Shown here: positions 34,256 to 43,713 of the stretch, in pieces | Layout: every line of letters begins with the position of its first letter | Position numbering within the stretch: position 1 is the stretch's first letter | Origin: Paenibacillus endoradicis | GTDB taxonomy: Bacteria; Bacillota; Bacilli; Paenibacillales; Paenibacillaceae | Assembly: GCF_024721975.1 (NCBI RefSeq) | Contig: NZ_JANQBB010000001.1 | Coordinates: forward strand, 682,001-746,000 | Reading direction: 5' to 3' | Length of the DNA: 64,000 bases | Translations under genes and position numbers: made by a program | The notes under the pieces: model-generated | The model's input: the letters and a program-made list of their open reading frames with translations, nothing else | Told to the model about the DNA's origin: nothing | Databases searched by the model: none

Positions 34256-35668
34256 GTGAGAGGAAATAAACTGCTTACTATTTTTGTTGCAGTAATTGTT
34301 TTGTTCAGTGGTGTCATTCCAATAAACATGCAACATGTAAATGCAGCAACTAAAAGTAAGGCTGATACAATTTTTAAAGATCTGCCCAGTAATCATTGGG
34401 CTATAGATGCTATTCATTGGGGTTACAATGAAGGAATTGTTAAGGGCGATTCTAATGGTAATTTTAATCCGAATAACAATGTTACTGAACCAGAATTTCT
34501 CGCCATGATTGTGAGAGCCTACAGCAACGATTTCACGGTACGAAAAGTAGAGTCTGGAGAAAAGTGGTATATTCCTTACTTTGATCTTGCTACAGATAAT
34601 TTTTGGCAGTTTAGTGGGCAAAATGCGTTGTATCAGCGCTACCAAGTTGCAAATATTGTTTATTCAATGCTACAAGGTAGTTATAAAAGTGATGCCGCAT
34701 CAATTCAATTTTTACTAGATACCAAATTATCAACGGGTAAAGTTAGTGCTACAGTAGAAGGATACTTGCCGTATGAGAATTTGAATAGAGCGGAAGCTAT
34801 TGTATTTATTAAACGTATGAAGCAACTGTATCCTTCAGTAAAAGAGTATATTGGTAGGAGTGTAACCTCTTCAACTGGATTACGTAATATATCGCTCGGT
34901 GATACTGAGGCAGCATTAGTTAGCAAGCTAGGCAAACCAAATCGTAAAGACTCATCTGAATTTAACTTTACATGGTATGCATATAATGATGACTATAATA
35001 GATTCGCAATGTATGGCGTTTCTAGTGAAAATAAAGTAGTAGCACTCTATTCAAACGTAAGAAATGTATGGGGTCAGAATAATGCTATATTAGTAGGTTC
35101 TAGTTTTCAAAAATTGAAAAAATATGTCGGTATTGAAGTTAAACTAAATTCATTTGGTTACTATCAAAATGAACAAAATGGAATCATAACGAATTATTAC
35201 TTGGATAAGTTTTCAGATAATGTTATAGATGGAATATTGCAATATGATGCAACATATGGTCGAAAAGGTACGGCAACTCAAGAACTTATTGATAAAAGTT
35301 ATGAGTTGCAAATATTAGATGTTACGAATGCTTTTCGTAACAAAAATAATATTAAAAACATGTTAATTTGGAATGAGAAAGCCGCAAAGGCAGCATACTT
35401 GCATAGTAAGGATATGTATACAAACAAATATCTTGATCATAAAAATTTAGCTGGATTAGATCCGCAAGGTCGTTTGGAAGCGGCAGGATTGACTAAATTT
35501 GGTGGTGGCGAGAATATCGCTTCTGGATATGAGAATGCATTTGCTGTTTATTCAGGATGGATTAATTCTTGGAATCATCGAGATAATCTATTATATCCAG
35601 AATACAAGGAACTTGGTGTAGGTGCATACCGAAATTATTATACTCAAGACTTTATCATGCCTTATTAA
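34256..35668 (+). CDS. Exported SLH- and CAP-domain protein
   Basis: A probable cell-surface protein of 470 residues; the function is unknown. Residues about 1-30 form a signal peptide (KLLTIFVAVIVLFSGVIP, cleavage near VNAAT). An S-layer homology motif follows (FKDLPSNHWAIDAIHWGYNEG in two blocks around NHWAIDA), with a second region at about 115-190 that could be another degenerate SLH unit. A CAP-associated region (ISLGDTEAALVSKLGKPNR) precedes a C-terminal CAP/SCP domain (HSKDMYTNKYLDHKN, GENIASGYE, WINSWNHRDNLL). GTG at 34256 follows GAGGTGGAG; GTG at 34247 lies within that site. It interrupts the usual rnjB-tepA order. Confidence 0.8.
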   Translation: MRGNKLLTIFVAVIVLFSGVIPINMQHVNAATKSKADTIFKDLPSNHWAIDAIHWGYNEGIVKGDSNGNFNPNNNVTEPEFLAMIVRAYSNDFTVRKVESGEKWYIPYFDLATDNFWQFSGQNALYQRYQVANIVYSMLQGSYKSDAASIQFLLDTKLSTGKVSATVEGYLPYENLNRAEAIVFIKRMKQLYPSVKEYIGRSVTSSTGLRNISLGDTEAALVSKLGKPNRKDSSEFNFTWYAYNDDYNRFAMYGVSSENKVVALYSNVRNVWGQNNAILVGSSFQKLKKYVGIEVKLNSFGYYQNEQNGIITNYYLDKFSDNVIDGILQYDATYGRKGTATQELIDKSYELQILDVTNAFRNKNNIKNMLIWNEKAAKAAYLHSKDMYTNKYLDHKNLAGLDPQGRLEAAGLTKFGGGENIASGYENAFAVYSGWINSWNHRDNLLYPEYKELGVGAYRNYYTQDFIMPY

Positions 35669-35734
35669 TAGTAACTTATAGTAGTGTGATAGAGGATGAG
35701 AGTTTCTGTAGAGAGAGTAATTAAAGATTGAGTT

Positions 35735-35811
35735 AATCCCCTTACAATAGACAGTGAACAAAGAGTTCAAGATTTTATGAATTCAACACTGTTTATCGAA
35801 GGGGATTTTTT
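35735..35811 (+). terminator. Long hairpin terminator after the SLH/CAP gene
   Basis: AATCCCCTTACAATAGACAG pairs with its near-complement at 35784-35808 (CACTGTTTATC, GAAGGGGATT) around about 25 nt, followed by six T. Confidence 0.8.
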
Positions 35812-35851
35812 GGTGGTTACAAAAGGGGAAAAGGTTACAAAAATGATCTAC

Positions 35852-36670
35852 TTAAGAAAAATGATGAGCTATATTATTCAAATATTCTTCTTCATCCGTA
35901 TGTTCTTTCATATGAATGAGCATCTTTGCATCTTCTCCCACTACATATCGGAATTTACTTGTTCCATCTGTGGCAGCTTGATATATTGTTTCCGAAACAA
36001 TTTCTGGGGGTGAAGCGTATGTTGGCTGTTTTTCCATTTCGCCTAATTTACCTAAAAATGCAGTAGTAAATTGCTTATAATCCGTTAAGGAATCATTAAA
36101 AAAGAACTCCATCGATCTTCCACCAAAGTCCGTATCAATTGCACCAGGCTCGATCAACTTTACTTTGATGTTTTGTGATGCTAATTCATAAGATACAGAT
36201 TCAGAGAAACCTTCTACTGCAAATTTAGTTGAATGATACAGAGACATTGTCGGAAAGGTCACTCTACCACCCATTGAAGAGATATTGATCAATAAACCGT
36301 CTTGATTAGATCTAAAATGTGGCAATATGGCTTTAGTCATACTGATAAGACCAAAAACATTGACTTCAAACTGTCTTCTAATTTGCTCATCTGTGGCTAC
36401 TTCTATAAGACCCATTGTTCCATACCCAGCATTATTGAGAAGAACGTCGATTTTACCGAACCGTTGAATAGCTGTAGATAACGCAGCTTGAATCGTATCT
36501 ACTTTCTCAACATCAAGCCTCAGAACCAACACATTATCCAATGTAATGAATTCAGTTTCGTGTTCAGGCGAACGCATCGTAGCTACTACGTTCCATCCTC
36601 TTTCTACAAAATGTTTTACAGTAGTTCTCCCAATACCTGACGAAGCACCAGTGATGAAAATTGTCTTCAT
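35852..36670 (-). CDS. Short-chain dehydrogenase/reductase
   Basis: An NAD(P)-dependent oxidoreductase of the classical SDR family, 272 residues; the substrate is unknown. TGASSGIGRTT near residues 7-17 is the cofactor motif, NNAGYG near 85 the structural motif, and ISSMGG with YHSTKFAVEG the catalytic Ser, Tyr and Lys. ATG at 36670 has AGGAGG 8 nt upstream; a TTG two codons earlier is less likely. It is 12 bp behind padR on the same strand, so the regulator and oxidoreductase are an operon and the regulator probably controls it. Confidence 0.85.
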   Translation of the reverse strand: MKTIFITGASSGIGRTTVKHFVERGWNVVATMRSPEHETEFITLDNVLVLRLDVEKVDTIQAALSTAIQRFGKIDVLLNNAGYGTMGLIEVATDEQIRRQFEVNVFGLISMTKAILPHFRSNQDGLLINISSMGGRVTFPTMSLYHSTKFAVEGFSESVSYELASQNIKVKLIEPGAIDTDFGGRSMEFFFNDSLTDYKQFTTAFLGKLGEMEKQPTYASPPEIVSETIYQAATDGTSKFRYVVGEDAKMLIHMKEHTDEEEYLNNIAHHFS

Positions 36671-36682
36671 TAACAATTCCTC

Positions 36683-37225
36683 CTAAATTCTGTTCTTCTC
36701 TTGCGCTAATTGCTCAATGCTTACCAATCCTTGTGCAATGGTTGAAAGTTTAGCTTTATATTCTTCAATACCAATTTGGATGCATATGACTTGTGCAGCA
36801 TGCATTTCATTCTTGTGTAAAGAATACTGCTCTAGCAATTGATCTAGCTTTTTTTGAGATTCCTTTTGTACTTGTTTCAGCCAAATAATTACCTTGTCAT
36901 ACCCAACAAATTCACCAAAATAAAGCCTCATCATAAAATCAGATTTCTTAATACTGTCACCTTCTAAAGGTGCTAGTAAATAGTCATTAAAACTATCTCG
37001 TCCTTTAGTCGTAATATTAAAAACATTCTTGTTTGGCTTCCCGTCCTGTAGGACAATTTCTTTAGTAATTAATTCTTCCTTCTCCAATCTGGAAAGTGTT
37101 GGATAAATTGTTCCATAACTTGAACTGTAGAAATTAGAGAATACATTCTCTAATAACTGTTTTATTTCATATCCAGTCAACGATTCTTTCATTAGCATGC
37201 CTAAAATAACATCCTGACTGTTCAA
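36683..37225 (-). CDS. PadR-family transcriptional regulator
   Basis: A winged-helix repressor of 180 residues. LGMLMKESLTGYEIKQLLE near residues 8-26 and SYGTIYPTLSRLEKEELIT near 36-54 are the PadR DNA-binding hallmarks. The C-terminal half (VGYDKVIIWLKQVQKESQKK) matches the Vir_C-like dimerisation helices. The TTG start lies 7 nt after AAGGAGG. Directly upstream is a 19+19 bp palindrome over the -10/-35 of its own promoter, so autorepression is likely. The inducer is unknown. Confidence 0.88.
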   Translation of the reverse strand: MNSQDVILGMLMKESLTGYEIKQLLENVFSNFYSSSYGTIYPTLSRLEKEELITKEIVLQDGKPNKNVFNITTKGRDSFNDYLLAPLEGDSIKKSDFMMRLYFGEFVGYDKVIIWLKQVQKESQKKLDQLLEQYSLHKNEMHAAQVICIQIGIEEYKAKLSTIAQGLVSIEQLAQEKNRI

Positions 37226-37271
37226 AATATAACCTCCTTATATTTTAGAAAAATTTGTATATCTCAAAAAT

Positions 37272-37321
37272 AATATATCAGTTCGATATATATCGTGTCA
37301 ATATATATATCGAACTGATAT
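37272..37321 (-). promoter_or_regulatory. padR promoter with overlapping large palindromic operator
   Basis: On the minus strand TTGACA (37296-37301), 18 bp, TATATT (37272-37277). The palindrome ATATCAGTTCGATATATAT (37275-37293) and its perfect complement (37303-37321) flank 9 bp and cover the promoter. CGATATATATCG inside is itself a 12-bp palindrome. Confidence 0.7.
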
Positions 37322-37441
37322 TTTAATTTTAATCAGAACTATCTTAAAAGAACTGCGGTAGTAGCGTAAAGATAACACGAAGAGCTCTAATTTTTCGCAA
37401 TTGATATTATTCCGTCAAGGTTAACAGTGATCGAGCATAAA

Positions 37442-37471
37442 TTGAGCATATTTCTCCATACTAAGTATATA
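37442..37471 (+). promoter_or_regulatory. Probable tepA promoter
   Basis: TTGAGC (37442-37447), 18 bp, TATATA (37466-37471). Transcription would start only a few bases before the first micro-ORF of the leader element. Confidence 0.4.
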
Positions 37472-37483
37472 AATAATAAAGTT

Positions 37484-37616
37484 ATGCTTCTGAATTGACT
37501 TTTTGTAAACATAAGGAGTTGCAGCATGAAGCTACAAAAAGTTTAGCTTATGCTTTCGAAATGACTTTTTGTAAACATAAGGAGTTACACCACGAAGCTA
37601 CAAAAAGTTTAGGAGG
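37484..37616 (+). promoter_or_regulatory. Tandem micro-ORF/hairpin/SD leader element before tepA
   Basis: Two 66-bp units. Unit 1: ATG CTT CTG AAT TGA (37484-37498), arms GACTTTTTGTA and TACAAAAAGTT. Unit 2: ATG CTT TCG AAA TGA (37550-37564), with the same arms, ending at 37609 just before TTAGGAGG. Both arms differ from the mpp copies yet still pair. Confidence 0.72.
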
Positions 37617-37622
37617 CAGATG

Positions 37623-38366
37623 ATGTATTCTTTTCCGAATTTGACTGGAGACCAATTACCTGATGGACCGAACAAACCAGAAGAAACAAAGCCAACAGTG
37701 GATCAAACGATACAAGCTATACAACAATTAGGTGCCGTTAACGTACCAAGTGTGCAAGAAAGTAATATTCACTGTATAACGATTATTGGTCAAATCGAAG
37801 GTCATATGATATTACCGCCTCAAAATAAAACGACGAAGTATGAACATATCATTCCGCAACTCGTTGCCGCAGAGCAGAATAGTAAAATTGAAGGTTTGCT
37901 AATTATACTTAATACAGTAGGCGGAGATGTCGAGGCGGGGCTTGCCATTGCTGAGATGATAAGTACAATGTCAAAGCCGAAAGTCACATTGGTACTTGGC
38001 GGGGGGCATTCCATAGGTGTTCCAATTGCAGTTTCAGGAGATGTAAGTTTTATTGCTGAGACAGCTACGATGACGATTCATCCAATTCGGATGAATGGAC
38101 TAGTTATTGGTGTTCCGCAGTCATTTGAATACTTAGATAAGATGCAAGAAAGAGTAACTCGTTTCGTCATTGCACACTCTCAAATTACTGAAGAAACATT
38201 CAAAGGATTAATGTTTAAGACGGGGGAATTGGCTAGAGATATTGGTACGACGGTCATCGGTGGTGATGCCGTCAGTAACGGTCTTATTGATAAAGTAGGT
38301 GGAATAGGGGATGCCCTTGCACAACTTCGGATTCTAATTAAAAATAATAAGGAGGAGCCAGTGTAA
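37623..38366 (+). CDS. tepA: ClpP-like serine protease of the TepA family
   Basis: A ClpP/crotonase-fold protein (247 residues) related to B. subtilis TepA (YmfB), originally linked to protein translocation and spore germination. [22 protein letters not shown] near residues 92-113 and [18 protein letters not shown] with the nucleophilic Ser region are visible; [11 protein letters not shown] contains the likely catalytic His. ATG at 37623 is 6 nt from AGGAGG; ATG at 37620 is only 3 nt away. The stop TAA shares its last A with the ylzJ start. Confidence 0.9.
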   Translation: MYSFPNLTGDQLPDGPNKPEETKPTVDQTIQAIQQLGAVNVPSVQESNIHCITIIGQIEGHMILPPQNKTTKYEHIIPQLVAAEQNSKIEGLLIILNTVGGDVEAGLAIAEMISTMSKPKVTLVLGGGHSIGVPIAVSGDVSFIAETATMTIHPIRMNGLVIGVPQSFEYLDKMQERVTRFVIAHSQITEETFKGLMFKTGELARDIGTTVIGGDAVSNGLIDKVGGIGDALAQLRILIKNNKEEPV

Positions 38367-38572
38367 TGTTATATTCTGTTGTTCCTGTTGAATACGTGTA
38401 TGGAGAACAAAAACCGAATGATCATTGTCTCGATTATGTGTATCAAGGGATGTTAATGGAAGTTAAGCCTTTAACTTCAGGTAACGCTTTGATCGTTCGT
38501 CTAATTAATCCACCATTGGATTGTTACCTGGATGAGAGGTATGCCCCCGGGAGCATAATTCCGTATAGGTAG
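38366..38572 (+). CDS. ylzJ: YlzJ-like small protein
   Basis: A 68-residue protein of the YlzJ-like family, found after tepA in Bacillales; the function is unknown. [13 protein letters not shown] at the start and VRLINPPLDCYLDERYAPG near the end are family-like. Its start overlaps the tepA stop by one base, so it is probably co-translated. The stop codon lies at the left edge of a family P repeat remnant, which may have replaced the original 3' end. Confidence 0.8.
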   Translation: MLYSVVPVEYVYGEQKPNDHCLDYVYQGMLMEVKPLTSGNALIVRLINPPLDCYLDERYAPGSIIPYR

Positions 38573-38618
38573 TTCCAAAAGCGGACGTTGATAGGCTTCG
38601 TCGCATATTCGACATCAA
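38571..38618 (+). repeat. Remnant of palindromic repeat family P
   Basis: AGTTCCAAAAGCGGACGTTGATA and GCATATTCGACATC (read separately) match the left half of the family with a short deletion. The right half is absent. Confidence 0.6.
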
Positions 38619-38631
38619 AATATTTACTGCA

Positions 38632-38664
38632 AAAGACTGAGAAAATATATTGCTCAGTCTTTTT
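38632..38664 (+). terminator. Terminator after ylzJ
   Basis: A perfect stem AAAGACTGAG / CTCAGTCTTT with an 11-nt loop, then TTTTTG. Confidence 0.82.
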
Positions 38665-38771
38665 GTGCTTCCTTTCTTACCTTATAGAATATGGCTAATT
38701 AGGCGCGACTCCTCTTTATTCGTAGATCACAATATTTTCATGTGATATAATGGAAATTGGAGGGGAGCTTA

Positions 38772-41435
38772 TTGGCCAAGAAACGGAAAAAGAAGAGATC
38801 GTTTGGATCTCAATTGAAATATGAAGTATACGGTATTCTTATTATTACAATATCGATGATAGCTCTCTCAGGGGAAGCGACAGTTGGTCAAGCATTATCG
38901 AAATTGTTTGGTGTCTTTCTAGGGAAATTTTACTTCGCACTTGCTATCGCAGGCATTATCGTTGGATTAGCAGTAATGGTTAAGCGTGCATGGCCTAGTG
39001 GATGGAGTACAAGAAAAACAGGCGTAGTTATATTACTATTATCATTAACTTTAAGTAGCTCGATTTCTCATATTAATGCAAGGTATATGGGATTGGATAA
39101 TAGTTCGATTACGGGATCGATCATTATGAAAACATTGGACCAAGAGATTCGTTCGCAGTTATTTGATACTGAAATGACTCAAGGTACTTCCATACGTGAT
39201 CTTTCTATTAGTGGTGGTTATGTAGGGGCGATTCAATACTCGCTATTATTTATGTTATTTGGTTACTATGGCGCTCTAATTATTAATATTGTGATGTATC
39301 TTATCTCGATTCTACTAATAACTGGTAAATCATATGTGGAGATGCTTCGTTTCATTAGAGTAAAGTTAACTCGTCTTATTAAATTAGTAGTGGCAAAGAT
39401 AGGTGTAGTTCGAGCTAGACAGAAAGCTTTAGCTAAAGTAAGTAAAGATGTGCACTACATAGACGATGATGAAGAGGAAGAAGAAGTGCAAGTTGAGATT
39501 ACGAAACCAAAGCGCAAATCTTATTTCTTCCAGTGGAATCAAGAACAAACCGAAGTACATGACGATGAATGGGAATTGAATCATCAAGAGAAGCTTGCCG
39601 CGAATGATCATGTCCTTGAGCAATATGAAGAGATAGTCGAAGAACAAGAAGAAATTGTTACCCAGGAACCCAATTTAGTATTAGTTGATAGAGCCGCTAG
39701 TGAGTCTGTAGATCAACAAATAGATCAAGAGACTGAGTATGATGCAGATTGGCAAGTAACGGATCATTCCCAGCTGCAAGCCCCTGTTGAAGGATTGGCT
39801 CAAGCTGTTCATAGTTCCACAGTGGTAGGTGAACAAGATGAACTAGCAGAACAAGACGATGAAGATCATCATATAAATAGTGTTAATAATAGTAATACTA
39901 TCGATAGAAGTGATGATTATGATTATCCGGAGGGACAAGCAGTTACCTCTGATGTATTTATAACGGAGCACAACAATGGGGATGAAGCAGGGAAAATAGA
40001 AGCAAATGTTCAACCTAAAGCTATCCCATATCAGATGCCACCATTCACGATACTTAATAAACCAGTTAATACGCAAAAGGGCTCAGACGGAGTAGAAATG
40101 TATGACTCGCGTCGTAAGCTAGAAGCGACATTAGAAAGCTTTGGTGTACGTGCAAAGGTGTTAGATGTCGTGAGAGGTCCTGCAGTTACTAGATATGAAG
40201 TCCAACCTGCTACCGGAGTGAAGGTTAGTCGCATTGTAGGCTTAACGGATGACATCGCACTTGCATTGGCTGCTAAAGACGTCAGAATGGAAGCTCCAAT
40301 CCCAGGGAAGTCTGCCATCGGTATTGAAGTTCCTAATGGTGAGATCTCTGTTGTGACGATGCGTGAAGTTATGGAAACTCCAGTATTCATGAATGCTGCG
40401 TCTAAATTGTCGATAGCATTCGGTCGTGATATTTCTGGACAAAGTATCGTAGGTAATCTAGCAAAAATGCCCCATTTACTTGTTGCAGGCGCAACAGGTT
40501 CCGGTAAATCAGTATGTATTAATGGGATTATTGCAAGTATTCTTTACAAAGCTAATCCTGATGAAGTGAAGTTTCTGATGATTGATCCGAAAATGGTTGA
40601 ATTAAATATGTACAACGGAATTCCGCATCTACTTGCACCTGTAGTAACGAATCCTAAGCGTGCTTCACTTGCGTTAAAGAAAATCGTTGTTGAAATGGAA
40701 AAGCGTTATGAGCTATTCTCCAAATCAGGTACTCGTAATATCGAAGGATACAATCAACATGTTAAAGATGATGCGTCATTATTTTTACCTTATATCGTCG
40801 TTATTGTCGATGAGTTAGCTGACTTGATGATGGTTGCTTCCAATGATGTAGAGGATGCTATTGCTCGACTTGCTCAGATGGCGCGCGCAGCGGGAATACA
40901 CTTAATAATTGCAACACAGAGACCTTCTGTAGATGTCATTACAGGTGTCATTAAAGCTAATATTCCTTCAAGAATAGCTTTTGGTGTATCTTCACAAGTA
41001 GACTCACGTACTATCCTTGATGTAGCTGGTGCTGAAAAGTTACTCGGTCGTGGCGACATGCTCTTCTTGCCAATGGGTATGAACAAACCAATTCGTGTAC
41101 AAGGAGCATTTTTGTCAGATGAAGAAGTGGAAGCTCTCGTTTCCTATGTAAGCAGTCAGGGTGAAGTGAAATATAACGATGAGATTGTGCCAGAGCTTGA
41201 TGATGAATTAGATGATTACGATGAAGTATATGATGATCTGTTCGATGATGCTGCTAAGATTGTTATTGAGAGTGGACAAGCGTCAGTTTCGTTGTTGCAA
41301 CGGCGTATGCGTATTGGATACACTCGTGCAGCGAGAATAATTGATCAGCTAGAAGCTAAGTCAATTGTAGGGCCATACGAAGGTAGCAAGCCACGTTCTG
41401 TGCTAGTCTCTCTAGAGCAATGGAATGCCAAGTAA
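38772..41435 (+). CDS. spoIIIE: DNA translocase SpoIIIE/FtsK
   Basis: A hexameric ATP-driven DNA pump that moves the chromosome into the forespore and clears septal DNA. The 887-residue order is: basic N-terminus, four membrane segments (about 20-40, 50-75, 85-103, 150-175), an acidic linker (about 230-410, many E/D/Q), the alpha domain, the motor with Walker A GATGSGKS near 572 and Walker [14 protein letters not shown] near 675, and a C-terminal gamma winged helix ([21 protein letters not shown]) that reads polar DNA motifs. TTG at 38772 follows GGAGGGGAG. The membrane anchor and position before the ymf cluster favour SpoIIIE over SftA. A TATAAT with TGA before it lies at 38746. Confidence 0.93.
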   Translation: MAKKRKKKRSFGSQLKYEVYGILIITISMIALSGEATVGQALSKLFGVFLGKFYFALAIAGIIVGLAVMVKRAWPSGWSTRKTGVVILLLSLTLSSSISHINARYMGLDNSSITGSIIMKTLDQEIRSQLFDTEMTQGTSIRDLSISGGYVGAIQYSLLFMLFGYYGALIINIVMYLISILLITGKSYVEMLRFIRVKLTRLIKLVVAKIGVVRARQKALAKVSKDVHYIDDDEEEEEVQVEITKPKRKSYFFQWNQEQTEVHDDEWELNHQEKLAANDHVLEQYEEIVEEQEEIVTQEPNLVLVDRAASESVDQQIDQETEYDADWQVTDHSQLQAPVEGLAQAVHSSTVVGEQDELAEQDDEDHHINSVNNSNTIDRSDDYDYPEGQAVTSDVFITEHNNGDEAGKIEANVQPKAIPYQMPPFTILNKPVNTQKGSDGVEMYDSRRKLEATLESFGVRAKVLDVVRGPAVTRYEVQPATGVKVSRIVGLTDDIALALAAKDVRMEAPIPGKSAIGIEVPNGEISVVTMREVMETPVFMNAASKLSIAFGRDISGQSIVGNLAKMPHLLVAGATGSGKSVCINGIIASILYKANPDEVKFLMIDPKMVELNMYNGIPHLLAPVVTNPKRASLALKKIVVEMEKRYELFSKSGTRNIEGYNQHVKDDASLFLPYIVVIVDELADLMMVASNDVEDAIARLAQMARAAGIHLIIATQRPSVDVITGVIKANIPSRIAFGVSSQVDSRTILDVAGAEKLLGRGDMLFLPMGMNKPIRVQGAFLSDEEVEALVSYVSSQGEVKYNDEIVPELDDELDDYDEVYDDLFDDAAKIVIESGQASVSLLQRRMRIGYTRAARIIDQLEAKSIVGPYEGSKPRSVLVSLEQWNAK

Positions 41436-41532
41436 CCAAAAAAATGTTAAATGTGTATATTAATCAGCTCCTTTTCTCATACTATGTGCAAGTCAAAAAT
41501 GACTATTGATTATGCTATAGGAGAAAGGCGCA

Positions 41533-42330
41533 ATGAACATGAAATTACGTAAAATAACTGTTTTAGTTATTGTATCAATGCTTTTTACGACTCTATTCAT
41601 GTATAACAAGTATAGCGAACAAAGTGCTGTACCGACTTTCAGTTCTGCAATTTTGAAGGTTGGATCATACGGTTCGGATGTGAGTGAATTACAGGGTAGA
41701 TTGAAGTATTTGGGTTATTTTAACGGAGCAGTTGATGGTGCATTTGGTTCACAGACGAAAAATGCTGTGACATGGTTTCAATGGGAGTTCGGTCTAACAT
41801 CCGATGGTGTAGTAGGTAAGGGTACGAAACAAAAGTTAGTCAAAGCAACTCCGAATTGGAATTCCTCAATGACTGCTGGATCAGGTTCCAATTCTGGTTC
41901 AAACTCAGGATCAAGTTCAGGTAGTGGTGGAAATTCTAGTTCAACAAGTACTGGTCAATCAAATCTATTAGGATTATCAGAAAATGATATTCAGCTTATG
42001 GCGAATGCTGTATATGGTGAAGCTCGTGGTGAATCTTATGAAGGTCAAGTGGCAGTAGCTGCTGTTATTTTGAACCGAGTGAAGCATCCCGATTTCCCAA
42101 ATACGGTTTACGGTGTGATTTTCGAACCAAGAGCATTTACTGCAGTAGCTGATGGTCAGATCTATCTGACTCCTAATGAAACTGCGAAAAAGGCTGTTAG
42201 GGATGCCATTAATGGTAATGACCCTACATACGGCTGCATTTATTATTTTAACCCGGATACTGCAACTTCAGGTTGGATTTGGACTAGACAGCAGATTATG
42301 ACGATCGGGAAACATATTTTTTGTAAATAA
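41533..42330 (+). CDS. sleB: Spore cortex-lytic enzyme SleB
   Basis: A lytic transglycosylase-type hydrolase that degrades spore cortex on germination. The 265-residue protein has a signal or anchor segment (ITVLVIVSMLFTTLFMY), a peptidoglycan-binding domain at about 42-95 (VGSYGSDVSELQGRLKYLG), a Ser/Gly/Asn linker at about 115-148, and a hydrolase_2 domain from about 150 (LMANAVYGEARGES with the catalytic Glu; VAAVILNRVKHPDFP). Mature SleB in B. subtilis needs YpeB; no ypeB is next to this gene. Another copy or the CwlJ type cannot be excluded, but the N-terminal binding domain points to SleB. Confidence 0.9.
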   Translation: MNMKLRKITVLVIVSMLFTTLFMYNKYSEQSAVPTFSSAILKVGSYGSDVSELQGRLKYLGYFNGAVDGAFGSQTKNAVTWFQWEFGLTSDGVVGKGTKQKLVKATPNWNSSMTAGSGSNSGSNSGSSSGSGGNSSSTSTGQSNLLGLSENDIQLMANAVYGEARGESYEGQVAVAAVILNRVKHPDFPNTVYGVIFEPRAFTAVADGQIYLTPNETAKKAVRDAINGNDPTYGCIYYFNPDTATSGWIWTRQQIMTIGKHIFCK

Positions 42331-42340
42331 TCATGCTGTA

Positions 42341-42384
42341 AAGAAGCAATCATTCAGAGCTTGTCTGGTGGTTGCTTCTTCCAT
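42341..42384 (+). terminator. Probable terminator after sleB
   Basis: AAGAAGCAA pairs with TTGCTTCTT, and CAGA with TCTG inside. The T-run (TTCTTCC) is weak. Confidence 0.5.
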
Positions 42385-42439
42385 TTCGCATAAGTTAGAA
42401 TAATAAGGAAGGCTACTATAGAAAGGAGCCATAATAATT

Positions 42440-43711
42440 ATGAATTTCCAAAAAGGAACTGTGCAAAGTTTAAATGTACATGTATTACCAACAAATCGTT
42501 TCAAAACATTTACCATTACATTATTCGCAGGAACACCATTGCAGGAGGAGACGGTTACTTCAACTGCTCTTATTCCATATGTATTACGTAGAGGTACAGC
42601 CAATAAACCTGAGACGATTGCCTTGCGTGAGCAGCTAGATGAACTATATGGCGCTGGATTTGGTTTCAATATTACGAAGCGTGGAAACACACAATTTGTA
42701 CAATTTCGAATGGATGTTATTAATGACCGCTTTGTAAATAGTGAGGTTTCCTTGCTATCTGAAGCTATAAAGTATGTGGGACAAATGGTTACACAGCCAT
42801 TGGTAGAAAACGGAGAATTCCGCCCAACTTATGTAGATGCCGAAAAGCAGACTCTGCAGAAACAATTAGAATCCGTTATTAACGATAAAATCCGCTATGC
42901 ATCAGAACGTTGTATGGAAGAGATGTGTGCAAATGAGCCATATCGACTTAATGTAGCGGGTCGCTTAGAAGATTTACCTCATGTAGATGCAAGAACATTA
43001 TTTGATCGTTATCAACAATGGTTAACTCAAGCTCAACTAGATATTTATGTCGTAGGTGATACGACACTAGAGGAAGTTATGGGCTATATTGAGCAGTATT
43101 TTACATTGCCAGATCGCTCACCTCAACCTTATGAGCGTGCAGATGTCCAACACAATGTTGACGAAGTAAAAACAATTGTTGAACAGCTAGATGTGAATCA
43201 AGGGAAATTGAATCTAGGACTTCGAATGAATACGGGCTATGCTTCACCTAATTATGCTGCTGCATTAGTATACAATGGTATTCTAGGTGGTTACCCTCAT
43301 TCTAAGCTTTTTGTTAATGTTCGTGAGAAGGAAAGTTTGGCTTATTATTGTGCCTCTAGATTAGATGGACACAAAGGCATACTATCAATTCAATCAGGTA
43401 TTGAATTTGCTAATTATGAAAAAGCATTAAAAATTATTGAGCAGCAAATTGCCGAGATGAAAACTGGTAATATTACGGAAGTTGAATTGTCACAAACGAT
43501 CGCAATGTTATCTAATTCATTACGTGAAATGTTCGATAATGCGAATGATATGCTTGGTTTTGACTTTAATAATCGATATGCTAACACCAATCGTACGATT
43601 GATCAATTGCTAACAGAAGTTCAATCGATCTCGATTAGTGACGTGCAGGCTGTAGCGCAACAAGTTGAACTGGATACGATCTACTTCTTAAGAGATCGTC
43701 AGGAGGTATAA
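42440..43711 (+). CDS. ymfF: M16-family peptidase-like protein YmfF (non-catalytic partner)
   Basis: An M16 fold protein of 423 residues. Where active members have HxxEH, this one has YVLRRGTANKPE, so zinc binding is probably lost. The C-terminal half is typical (GGYPHSKLFVNVREKESLAYYC). It precedes ymfH, which has an intact site; such pairs of one active and one inactive subunit are usual for M16B enzymes, so they probably act together. The two are 2 bp apart. The ATG lies about 13 nt after AAAGGAGC. Confidence 0.9.
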   Translation: MNFQKGTVQSLNVHVLPTNRFKTFTITLFAGTPLQEETVTSTALIPYVLRRGTANKPETIALREQLDELYGAGFGFNITKRGNTQFVQFRMDVINDRFVNSEVSLLSEAIKYVGQMVTQPLVENGEFRPTYVDAEKQTLQKQLESVINDKIRYASERCMEEMCANEPYRLNVAGRLEDLPHVDARTLFDRYQQWLTQAQLDIYVVGDTTLEEVMGYIEQYFTLPDRSPQPYERADVQHNVDEVKTIVEQLDVNQGKLNLGLRMNTGYASPNYAAALVYNGILGGYPHSKLFVNVREKESLAYYCASRLDGHKGILSIQSGIEFANYEKALKIIEQQIAEMKTGNITEVELSQTIAMLSNSLREMFDNANDMLGFDFNNRYANTNRTIDQLLTEVQSISISDVQAVAQQVELDTIYFLRDRQEV

Positions 43712-43713
43712 AG

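Noticed and set aside
35777..36013. A small + strand ORF overlapping the SDR gene end
   Set aside because: It begins inside a terminator hairpin and is antisense to the SDR C-terminus.
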